9,047 nt of DNA from CAZXFA01 sp964640085 (lineage in GTDB: Bacteria > Actinomycetota > UBA4738 > HRBIN12), in NCBI GenBank assembly GCA_964640085.1, contig CAZXFA010000051.1, positions 1 to 9,047 on the forward strand, in the 5' to 3' direction. Below the pieces are notes generated by a model, which did not search any database, had not been told where the DNA came from, and worked only from the letters and a program-made list of their open reading frames with translations. Made by a program: the position numbers and the translations under genes. Position 1 is the first letter of the stretch; each line of letters starts with the position of its first letter. Of this stretch, positions 1 to 5,794 are shown piece by piece.

Positions 1-52
1 GCGGGTGGTCGAGCCCCTCGAACCACGCGTCGACGTCCGGGTTGGTGTTCAT
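1..52 (-). CDS. DUF1801-like protein, N-terminal 17 codons only
   Basis: An ATG on the minus strand at 52-50 opens a frame running off the left edge. It reads MNTNPDVDAWFEGLDHP, which resembles the start of DUF1801-domain proteins (short soluble proteins of unclear function, common in Actinobacteria). This resemblance is from memory of the family and rests on very few residues. There is no Shine-Dalgarno sequence in front of the ATG. Instead a TACCTC box sits 7 nt upstream (60-65), so the transcript may be leaderless. The gene is divergent from the fibronectin-III gene at 170. The rest of the protein lies outside the window, so the assignment is tentative. Confidence 0.5.
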   Translation of the reverse strand, partial: MNTNPDVDAWFEGLDHP

Positions 53-59
53 GGCGCAA

Positions 60-65
60 GAGGTA
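60..65 (-). promoter_or_regulatory. candidate -10 box for the leftmost minus-strand gene
   Basis: TACCTC on the minus strand, separated by 7 nt from the ATG at 52. The last base departs from the TAnnnT consensus. The spacing matches the better boxes at 5783, 6977 and 7575. No convincing -35 element was seen. Confidence 0.3.
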
Positions 66-145
66 CCACAACCCTGGGGTTCGACGCCGACTGGTCCCCT
101 TGGTGGCAGGCCCTGCGTCTCTGCCGTGCCGCCGCGCACCGTTCC

Positions 146-151
146 TAGCAT
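146..151 (+). promoter_or_regulatory. candidate -10 box for the fibronectin-III gene
   Basis: TAGCAT fits the TAnnnT consensus. Transcription would start near 158, leaving a 5' leader of about 12-20 nt that contains the purine-rich AAGAGGG sequence. Unlike the other promoters noted here, this one would give a leadered mRNA. Confidence 0.35.
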
Positions 152-169
152 CAACCTGGCCGCAAGAGG

Positions 170-1159
170 GTGAGGAGCATGCGGGCTGGATCGGACGGTC
201 ACGAGCCAACCGGGGAGACGCGTCCCCCACGGGCGACCGCGCCGGAGATCCCGGCGGCATGGTTGCCGCTCCCGCCACCGTCGCCGCCGCCGGAGCGACG
301 GGGTCGCCGACTTTGGTGGTTCGTCGTGGGCGCGATCGGGCTCGTGGCGGTCGTGGTGGCGGTGGTGCTCCTGTGGCCCGAGCAAAGCGCCCCGCCGGTG
401 GGCGCGGCGGATGAGCCGGCTCCTCCCGAGGTGGTGGCCGAGGTACCGGCGCCGCCGCCCCCGGTGACGAACCTCCGCGCGACCCGACCCGCTCTCGGGC
501 AGGTCGAGCTCCGGTGGCGTTCGGATCCTTCCGGCACGCAGCCCGAGGCGTTCCGGGTGCTCCGGACCGGGACGGAGCTCGCCACGGTGCCAGCGGCGAG
601 CGGTCCGCTGCGCTTCACGGACAAGGACGCGACCCCAGGGGAGACGTACGTCTACTCGGTGCTCGCGATGATCGGTGATTTGGAGTCGGCATCGGTCGAC
701 GTCCGGGTCCGCGTCCCGATGCCACCGCTCGGGGCCGCGCGGCTCGAGGGGAGCTTCGAGGTCGTCGGTCGTCTGACCGCCGAGAGCGGATACACGAACC
801 GCGGCGTCGGCGATCGGTTCCGTGAGACCTGGACCTTCGACGCGCGCTGCAAGACCGGAGCGTGCGCCACGAGGGTCAGCGGACCCGCCCCCTTGCCGCA
901 AGGGACGTGGACGATGAAGCTCGAACGGCACGGGACCCGCTACAGGGGGACTGCGAAGGCCTCCATGAGCAGCTGTCTCGGTCTGCCGGTCTCCGACACC
1001 CTCGTGGTCACGCTCGAGGTCACCCGGGCGAAGATGGTGGGTGGGGAGTGGCGCGTCACCTCGTGGAGCGGAACGTTCGAGGATTCGAGCCCCTACACCT
1101 CGATGGGGCTCCAGTACTGCCCATCGTCCTCCTACACGGCGGCCGTTCGCGGCACGTGA
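170..1159 (+). CDS. membrane-anchored fibronectin type III domain protein
   Basis: The open frame of 329 codons begins at GTG 170. ATG 179 is an equally plausible start and is better spaced from AAGAGGG at 164-170. Residues 1-47 are proline-rich and probably cytoplasmic. Residues 48-69 are one strongly hydrophobic membrane segment preceded by ERRGRR, so the remainder should lie outside the membrane. Residues 70-96 are a Pro/Ala/Val-rich linker. Residues about 97-183 match a fibronectin III fold (VELRWRSD, FRVLRTG, GETYVYSVLA). Residues 190-329 form a beta-rich C-terminal domain with four cysteines (C227, C232, C269, C317), likely two disulfides. A similar C-terminal domain occurs in actinobacterial surface proteins as far as I recall, but I do not know its function. 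An extracellular binding or adhesion role is inference. The gene is intact and converges on the broken GNAT gene. Confidence 0.8.
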   Translation: MRSMRAGSDGHEPTGETRPPRATAPEIPAAWLPLPPPSPPPERRGRRLWWFVVGAIGLVAVVVAVVLLWPEQSAPPVGAADEPAPPEVVAEVPAPPPPVTNLRATRPALGQVELRWRSDPSGTQPEAFRVLRTGTELATVPAASGPLRFTDKDATPGETYVYSVLAMIGDLESASVDVRVRVPMPPLGAARLEGSFEVVGRLTAESGYTNRGVGDRFRETWTFDARCKTGACATRVSGPAPLPQGTWTMKLERHGTRYRGTAKASMSSCLGLPVSDTLVVTLEVTRAKMVGGEWRVTSWSGTFEDSSPYTSMGLQYCPSSSYTAAVRGT

Positions 1160-1168
1160 ACGAGTGCC
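1151..1168. terminator. weak hairpin between convergent genes
   Basis: GGCAC (1151-1155) can pair with GTGCC (1164-1168) around an 8-nt loop that contains the TGA stop of the fibronectin gene. There is no T-tract. It sits between two convergent genes, where a bidirectional terminator would be expected, but a 5-bp stem is weak evidence. Confidence 0.2.
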
Positions 1169-1186
1169 ATCGTCCGGCGACCGTTC

Positions 1187-1851
1187 TCAGCGGCCCGTCT
1201 CGGTTCCGTTCGGTGCGTTGGCGCCGACGACCGGACGCGTCATTCGAGAGCATCGACCACTCGGCGGTCATGGGCACCTCGTCGGTGACCACGAAGCCGT
1301 GCCGCTCGTACGGCCTCCGGGTCATCGGCTTCTTCGGGTCGGCCCAGGAGACGACCTCGAGGTAGCCTTCCAGCCCGGCCTCGTCGCACCGCCGCGTGAA
1401 CTCGGCGATGAGCAGGCCGCCGATGCCCCGACCCTGGAAGCGGGATCCACCCCGAGCACGGGCAGGTGCCGATGCGCTCGCTTCGGGTGGACTCCGCGAT
1501 GCCCTGATGAGCGGCCTCACCGAGACGAGGAGACGGGGTCGAGGGTCCTGGCCGTCGTCAGCGCCTGGCCCGCGCTCATGGATGCGCAGGCCGGGGTGTC
1601 GACGTAGGTGAGGATTCCCACGCCCCACCGGTCCCGCTCATCGACGACGACGCTGACCTTCGCCCGCGGCTCGAACATCATCCCGTGGCGACCCCGCGCT
1701 CGGCTCCGAGCCCGCGGCCGGTCCCGAAGAGCAGCCGTCTGTCGGCCGGAGGGAACTCGACCTCGAGGAACGCGTCGATCAGCACCTCGAGCGCCGCGTC
1801 ACGGTCCTCGAGACGGAGATCGCGGACGGAGATCTCGGCCGCTCCCGACAT
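1187..1851 (-). pseudogene. GNAT N-acetyltransferase, multiply frameshifted
   Basis: GCN5-related acetyltransferases transfer an acetyl group from acetyl-CoA to an amine. The pieces of this one are spread over different minus-strand frames. ATG 1851, with GGAGG six bases upstream, gives MSGAAEISVRDLRLEDRD and an ALEVLIDAFLE helix, typical of a GNAT N-terminus. Around 1681 the frame shifts to MMFEPRAKVSVVVDE and VGILTYVDTPA. Near 1520 it moves to RLLVSVRPLIRA, near 1470 to RHLPVLGVDP, and near 1443 to FQGRGIGGLLIAEF. That last piece contains the Q-x-x-G-x-G acetyl-CoA loop (motif A). YERHGFVVTDE follows, the usual motif B region. A final shift near 1235 would restore a short C-terminus ending at TGA 1187. 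The order of pieces follows the family throughout, so the parent gene is clear. The acceptor substrate cannot be told. At least four or five indels make it non-functional unless they are sequencing errors. Confidence 0.75.
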
Positions 1852-1864
1852 CCGCATCCTCCGA

Positions 1865-2208
1865 CCCGTGCCCAAGTCGACGCACCCGGCGTCACAAGGG
1901 GAGAAGCCCACCACCAGCATGCCTATCGCCGCGACGGTGATCAGCACCGTGACCCGCACGATCCTCCCGGAACTCCCGACCCTCAGCCGGACCCACACGG
2001 GGGCGGCATCGACGAGGTTGGCGCCACCAGGACTTCCGAGTCGCGTCTCGGCACATGACCCAGACGGTCAGTCGACGCGCGCGTACATCACCGGCAACTC
2101 GTGGAAGGGCGCCGGTCCGACGTCCACGCACCCGGACCAGCATCAGCGAGCCGCTCAGCACGTGATGGAGCGGCGAGCCAGCACCCCGCGAACGAAGGCA
2201 TTCCCCAC
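1865..2208 (-). pseudogene. DUF385/Ddn-like nitroreductase family protein, multiply frameshifted
   Basis: Minus-strand fragments in several frames assemble in family order: NAFVRGVL (GTG 2208 is a possible start), SPLHHVLSGSLMLVRVRGRR with TGAL, HELPVMYARVD followed by a stop, VWVMCRDATRKSWWR, and NLVDAAPVWVRLR. The R-G-R-R-T-G segment followed by a short beta strand, then K-x-W-W-x-N-L, is typical of the deazaflavin (F420)-dependent nitroreductase family PF04075/DUF385. These are split-barrel proteins that bind F420H2 and reduce quinones or nitro compounds. I count four shifts in about 340 bp. The hydrophobic stretch after NLVDAAPVWVRLR, ending near 1865-1892, is probably the C-terminal strand/helix rather than a separate membrane peptide. 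The 3' end is uncertain and may overlap the Shine-Dalgarno of the downstream GNAT gene, suggesting an old two-gene operon. The family call is from memory of motifs. Confidence 0.5.
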
Positions 2209-2390
2209 CCGCCCACGCGTGTGCCTTGACTGTGGTCCCTGACCGAGGTCCCCGGAGGGGTGCCCTCCGCCCAGGTCCGGACGTGTCGAACGGCTCTACC
2301 TCGGGATGGGCCGGCGTACTTACGTGGCAGCACAACTCGAGACACGCTCCGACGCCGGACGCTCGGTGGGAGCGGTGTCGTGATCATCCG

Positions 2391-2395
2391 GGAGG
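2391..2395 (+). promoter_or_regulatory. ribosome binding site for the TusA-DsrE gene
   Basis: GGAGG seven bases before ATG 2403. It decides that start over the in-frame upstream extension back to 2226, whose extra residues show no family resemblance. Confidence 0.7.
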
Positions 2396-2402
2396 GACCG
2401 CC

Positions 2403-3059
2403 ATGCAGACCGAGAGCCGCACGAGGTCGCTCGACCGCAGGGGCAAGATCATCACCACGTTCGTGATCTACGACGCGGCGGTGGAGCTCGAGCAGATGAC
2501 CGAGGGCGAGGTGCTGGAGATCCTTACCGACGAGTTCACGCCCTTCGAGCCGGACATCCGCGCGTGGTGCCAGGCGACCGGTCACGTGCTGCTCGCCTCG
2601 GAGACCGCCCCGGATGGGCATCGGTTCCTGATCGAGAAGCGGCACCCGAAGGTCAGGGAGACCAGCCTTGCCATGGTGATCTCGGCCGCCGGGTTGGACG
2701 AGCTGCTCTCGCCGCTAGGGTTCGCCCTGGGCGCCGCGCTGGAGGGCATGGACGTCCACCTGTACTTCCAGGGGCCGGCGGTCCGGGTGCTGACCAAGGG
2801 ATACCGGCCCAGGCTCCGCGGGTGGGCCCGGCCGTTCAGCCGGTTCGCCGCCGCCGGGATGAGCAGGGCCGGACACATCCCGGCCCAGGACAAGCTCCGG
2901 CAGCTCCGTAGCCTCGGGGCACACCTCTACGTGTGTGGGGGTTCGATGCCGGCGTTCAAGGTGCGACGCGAGGATCTCATCTACGACGACCTCCCCATCG
3001 TGGAGTACCTGACCTTCATCTCCGTCCTGGAGGATGCCGACATCCAGCTCTACATCTGA
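2403..3059 (+). CDS. TusA-like/DsrE-like fusion protein
   Basis: This is an intact gene of 218 residues. Residues about 10-66 resemble TusA sulfur-carrier proteins, including MTEGEVLEILTDE, then DIRAWCQATGHVLL with a cysteine at 56 at the position of the second TusA cysteine. The defining N-terminal Cys-Pro-x-Pro motif is absent; the corresponding stretch reads GKIITTFVIY. Residues about 87-218 resemble DsrE/DsrF-like proteins: AMVISAAGLDELLSPLGFAL, then GMDVHLYFQGPAV, then a loop, then LGAHLYVCGGSM with Cys178 at the usual DsrE cysteine position, and a C-terminal acidic LEDADIQLY. Known family members pass sulfur as persulfide between cysteines. Without the TusA cysteine, the N-terminal half may serve as a docking or regulatory domain (inference). 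It is followed after about 24 bp by a DoxX-like membrane gene in the same direction, probably co-transcribed. Cytoplasmic. Confidence 0.75.
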   Translation: MQTESRTRSLDRRGKIITTFVIYDAAVELEQMTEGEVLEILTDEFTPFEPDIRAWCQATGHVLLASETAPDGHRFLIEKRHPKVRETSLAMVISAAGLDELLSPLGFALGAALEGMDVHLYFQGPAVRVLTKGYRPRLRGWARPFSRFAAAGMSRAGHIPAQDKLRQLRSLGAHLYVCGGSMPAFKVRREDLIYDDLPIVEYLTFISVLEDADIQLYI

Positions 3060-3082
3060 GGCGGCCGACCGAGGAGGGAGCC

Positions 3083-3464
3083 GTCAGGATCCGGATCGCG
3101 CGGATCATCGCCGAGATCGGCGTCGGTCCCCTGCATGGGGGGCGGCGCGGTCTTCGACGCCGTCCACACGTTCCGGCGCGCCGAGCGCTTCTTCGGGACC
3201 TGGGCGGACGGCGCGTGGGTGAGCCCTGCCAGGGCGTTCACCCGTAACGTCGTGATCCCCAACGGCAGGCTGTTCACGGTGCTGCTCATCGCATCCCAGA
3301 TCGCCGTCGCCATCGCCATCCTCACGCGGGGTCCCGCGGTAACGCCGGCCCTGTTGGCCGGTGGGACCTTCGCGCTAGTCGTTGCGTTCTTCTCGAGCCC
3401 CGGAGGTACCGTGGGGAACCTCCTGCTGGCCGCGATCAAGTTCGCGTTGGCCGTTTCCCGGTGA
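3083..3464 (+). CDS. small DoxX-like membrane protein, probable N-terminal frameshift
   Basis: The frame from ATG 3135 to TGA 3464 gives 109 residues with three clear membrane helices (GRLFTVLLIASQIAVAIAIL; ALLAGGTFALVVAFF; LLLAAIKFALAV). Upstream in another frame, 3083-3134 reads VRIRIARIIAEIGVGPLHGG. This looks like the missing first helix of a four-helix DoxX-like protein. A Shine-Dalgarno-like AGGAGGGAG (3072-3080) precedes this upstream piece, but its first codon is GTC rather than a start. A one-base indel in the G6 run at 3137-3142 would join the two pieces. The region FRRAERFFGTWADGAWVSPA between helices 1 and 2 is conserved in relatives as I recall. Function is unknown; some DoxX proteins are linked to thiosulfate or redox metabolism, which would suit its neighbour. 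It ends 10 bp from the convergent DUF385-like gene. Confidence 0.6.
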
Positions 3465-3474
3465 TCCGTGCGAG

Positions 3475-3867
3475 CTAGCAGCACGTGCTCCCACCGACTC
3501 GAGCACGAAGACCGACCGTTGCCGCCCTGGTCGAAGAACCGCCGGTAGGCCGGCCAGATGGCGAAGAGCGATGGCCAGTACCGGGCAACTTCGTCGGCGG
3601 TCGCGTCACGGGCCCGGCACCCGAACCTCTGGCCTCGGATCCGGACCGATGCAATGGGGACGGCCCGAGGTCGAGCGTCCATGGGCTCGTTCGCTCGAAC
3701 GGTGGCCTCACGTTGCATACAACGATCAGGTCGCCGTCGCGGACGTGGAAGAGAGGTACCGTCCGAGCCTTGCCGGACCTGCGCCTGGTGGTCGTCAGCA
3801 GGAAGACCAGAGCCCGGCCGGTGACGGAGATGCGGCCCCTCGACGCTGGTACACCCAAACGTTGCAC
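3475..3867 (-). pseudogene. DUF385/Ddn-like nitroreductase family protein, frameshifted
   Basis: Frame one (3867 down to about 3668) reads LVFLLTTTRRRSGKARTVPL, then DGDLIVVCNVRPPFERTSPW. This is the N-terminal half of a deazaflavin-dependent nitroreductase (DUF385): the R-R-S-G-K strand, then the loop before the W-x-x-N-L-like segment. Frame two continues from about 3665 with RAVPIASVRIRGQRF and DATADEVARYWPSLFAIWPAYRRFF, a good match to the C-terminal half of the family. A second shift near 3508 gives VFVLESV, the usual last strand. GTG 3867 is the first obvious start, but in-frame residues RRFLIGRVVSPVQ continue upstream, so the true start may lie 30-50 bp earlier (about 3900-3920). The reaction would be F420H2-dependent reduction of a small electrophile or quinone (family knowledge). 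At least two indels. It is the second DUF385-like gene in this window. Confidence 0.6.
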
Positions 3868-3999
3868 GGGCGAGACGACGCGCCCGATCAGGAACCGGCG
3901 AGGCGGGAGGCGCCTACCTCCCGGACGAGGGCGGTGGCCCTTCTGGCGATCCGGACTCGCACCGACGAAGATCCAGATGACATGTCTGACCTATCCCCG

Positions 4000-4440
4000 C
4001 TACTCCAGGAGCCGGAGGAAGCAGTACACGCCCTCCAGGACACCGAACGCTGGCCAGATGCCCCAGCCGATCACCCAGTAGGTGAACGTGTTCCGCCGGA
4101 ACCCCATGGCGCGGTCCCAGACGAAGATCGTGATCGCCGTGTACCAGAACGGCACCGAGGCGGCGAGGGCGAGAAGGAACCCCCACCGCTGCCCAAGGAG
4201 CATCCCGATGCTCCCGGCGATCTGGAGGGGCGCCCAGAAGAACGGATCCGCCCACGCGAAGCCCTGGTTGAACGCGAAGAACGCCTCGGGATCGGTGCCC
4301 TCCGGGTCGCCGCCGTAGACGTTCTCGACGGTCCACCTCCCCCGAGGGCTGACGACGGCGACGAGCTGCAACGCGGCGAGGAGCCCCATCAGCACCAGCC
4401 CGGCTACTGCCACGATCCAGGTCAGAATGGTGACGTCCAC
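4000..4440 (-). CDS. four-helix membrane protein of unknown function
   Basis: This is an intact frame of 146 residues starting at GTG 4440, preceded by AAAGGA seven bases upstream and ending at TAG 4000. Hydrophobic segments lie at about residues 5-30, 68-84, 86-108 and 119-141. The loop after helix 1 is longer and polar (SPRGRWTVENVYGGDPEGTD) and is followed by the aromatic-rich FFAFNQGFAWADPFFWAP. I do not recognise a named family. Conserved-looking features are the DPEAFFAFNQGFAWADPF segment and Trp/Gly-rich TYWVIGWGIWP in helix 4. The start is about 25 bp downstream of the restored stop of the other membrane gene at 4466-4895, so the two form a probable operon and may act together in the cytoplasmic membrane. 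Confidence 0.75.
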   Translation of the reverse strand: MDVTILTWIVAVAGLVLMGLLAALQLVAVVSPRGRWTVENVYGGDPEGTDPEAFFAFNQGFAWADPFFWAPLQIAGSIGMLLGQRWGFLLALAASVPFWYTAITIFVWDRAMGFRRNTFTYWVIGWGIWPAFGVLEGVYCFLRLLE

Positions 4441-4465
4441 GTATCCGTCCTTTCTGCGATGAGGT

Positions 4466-4895
4466 CACGACCGTTGCAGCGCCACGATCGCGGCGACGAT
4501 CGTCACGACCCCAATGACACCCGGACGGCGAGGAGGGCGCATCCGAGCTTCAGATTCGTCGGGCGCCCCGCGGAACCCGCTACGCCGCATCGCGACCCGC
4601 GTGGAGATCCCGCGACCGGCGAAGTGGACGGGCATGCCGCCCCGACGAGACCGAAGTACGCTCAGCCCGGCTCATCGAGGATGAGCAGCAGTCCCGCCAC
4701 CACCATCGTCCAGAGGGTGAGGAGGTCCCACAGGGCCTCGCCGCGGATGTCGGCCCAGTAGACCGACTCGACGTCTTCCTCGGCCTCCGTGAGGGCCAGT
4801 CGCACGGCGGTCGCCGGAGCGAACCACGAGACCGTCTGCCCGCCCCAGCCCAGCAGCGACGACACCAGCACGACGATCCCCCAGACGACGTCCAT
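4466..4895 (-). pseudogene. small membrane protein, interrupted by a stop and a frameshift
   Basis: ATG 4895 has GGAGGG six bases upstream and opens a 77-residue frame: an N-terminal helix (VVWGIVVLVSSLLGWGGQ), an acidic middle (LTEAEEDVESVYWADIRGEA), and a second helix (LTLWTMVVAGLLLILDEPG) ending at TGA 4664-4662. Translation past that TGA continues sensibly with AYFGLVG. After a one-base shift near 4635 it reads HFAGRGISTRVAMRRSGFRG, then ends in a third helix (GVIGVVTIVAAIVAL) at TGA 4466-4468, just before the next gene. As I recall relatives, a Trp codon stands where the TGA is (LDxPxWAYFGLVG), so TGG may have become TGA. The restored protein would be about 143 residues. Function unknown. 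If the two lesions are read errors, this is an intact first gene of the pair; otherwise it is a fresh pseudogene. Confidence 0.55.
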
Positions 4896-4952
4896 CGTGA
4901 GCCCTCCGTTCGCTGCATTCCACGGCCGGCGGCACCGAGCCTGGCGGCGGCC

Positions 4953-5627
4953 TCAGTACGGCTTCACCTCTCCGGAGCCGCTGATCGACTGCTCCAACGA
5001 GGGGCTGCCGATGTACTCGACGTTCCCCGATCCCGAGACCGACACATTGAGCTCGGCGGTGGCGTGGACCACCGCGTTGCCGCTGCCCGCGACCGACACC
5101 GAGCCGGCCCTCGCGGTCAGGTCCCGGCCGTCGAAGTCCCCGCTCCCGCTGATCTCGACCCCGAGAACGTCGCAGGTCCCGACGGGCGCCACGTTGCCCG
5201 ACCCAGAGATCGAGACGGAGAACGAGTCCGTCCGGAGACCCGACACCGTGACGTCCCCGCTCCCGCGAACGGCGACGCCCACCAGCTCGGTTGCGGTGAT
5301 CCGGAACAGGACGTCACGCGTCGGCGAGAGCCTCTGGAAGCGGTTCTGCTCGGCTCCGAGCTCGAGCCGGCCCGAGACCACCCTCGACGTCAGGAGCGGC
5401 ATGACGTTGTCCTCGGCCTCGATCGTGAGCGACTCCGAGCCCGTGACGTCCACGACCACTTTGCCGAACCCACTCAGGACCACCTCGTCGAACCCGGAGA
5501 CCTCGCGCGTCTCGGTGATCACGTGGCCAGAGCCACGCACGTCGACCAGGTCGTCCTCGTCGCACGAGACCGTGGAAAGCGTCACGACCAACGCTCCGAC
5601 GACGGATATCAGTGAGTGTCTTCGCAC
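4953..5627 (-). CDS. secreted GIN-domain (DUF2807) lipoprotein
   Basis: GTG 5627, behind a GGGAGGGAGG purine-rich ribosome binding site, gives 224 residues; the longer frame to 5828 adds only low-complexity sequence. Residues 1-22 are a signal peptide (MRRHS, then a hydrophobic core) ending in TVSC, an acceptable lipobox, so the mature protein probably starts at Cys22 as a lipoprotein. From residue 30 on, it shows the GIN/DUF2807 pattern: VRGSGHVITETREVSGFDEV, then FGKVVVDVTGSESLTIEAED, then a C-terminal series of Gly-Ser-Gly turns at residues 122, 142, 161, 181, 199 and 217. These recur every 18-20 residues, as expected for stacked beta-strands of a beta-helix. Family members are putative auto-transporter adhesin-like head domains; their biochemical role is unsettled. 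The gene is intact and divergently transcribed from the glycosyltransferase remnant, with no evident partner. Confidence 0.85.
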   Translation of the reverse strand: MRRHSLISVVGALVVTLSTVSCDEDDLVDVRGSGHVITETREVSGFDEVVLSGFGKVVVDVTGSESLTIEAEDNVMPLLTSRVVSGRLELGAEQNRFQRLSPTRDVLFRITATELVGVAVRGSGDVTVSGLRTDSFSVSISGSGNVAPVGTCDVLGVEISGSGDFDGRDLTARAGSVSVAGSGNAVVHATAELNVSVSGSGNVEYIGSPSLEQSISGSGEVKPY

Positions 5628-5782
5628 GATCCGCCCCCTCCCTCCCGTCCGGGAGGCGTCGTCCGGAGGCCGAGCACCGCGGATGCCGCCAACAGCCCGA
5701 CGGATCGGTCCACTGAACCCCAGAGGCGCGGCCGACCGAAGGGGCGGTGGACCCTCGGAACGGGGGACCTCCTCCATTGGGC

Positions 5783-5788
5783 TAGCGT
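5783..5788 (+). promoter_or_regulatory. -10 box of leaderless promoter for the GT39 remnant
   Basis: TAGCGT fits TAnnnT, and six bases separate it from GTG 5795, so transcription would start at or next to the start codon. No ribosome binding site and no clear -35 element are present. Confidence 0.5.
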
Positions 5789-5794
5789 TCGTTC

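Noticed and set aside
1852..1998. Separate small membrane peptide upstream of the GNAT gene
   Set aside because: The hydrophobic stretch continues the DUF385-like pieces (NLVDAAPVWVRLR) in the same frame, so it is better read as the C-terminus of that broken gene.
2226..2402. Upstream extension of the TusA-DsrE frame
   Set aside because: The extra residues have no family resemblance, and ATG 2403 has a well-spaced GGAGG.
3908..3925. Inverted repeat GGGAGG-CGCCTA-CCTCCC as a regulatory hairpin
   Set aside because: A 6-bp GC stem is expected by chance in DNA this GC-rich, and it sits in the uncertain N-terminal region of the DUF385-like gene.
4662..4664. UGA read as Trp as a general genetic-code change
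   Set aside because: Several intact genes here end in TGA (1159, 3059, 8829), and TGG codons are common, so UGA works as a stop.
3382..4761. Long plus-strand open frame of 459 codons
   Set aside because: The protein is Arg/Pro/Glu-rich with no family resemblance and lies antisense to the DUF385-like and two membrane-protein genes; it is a high-GC shadow frame.
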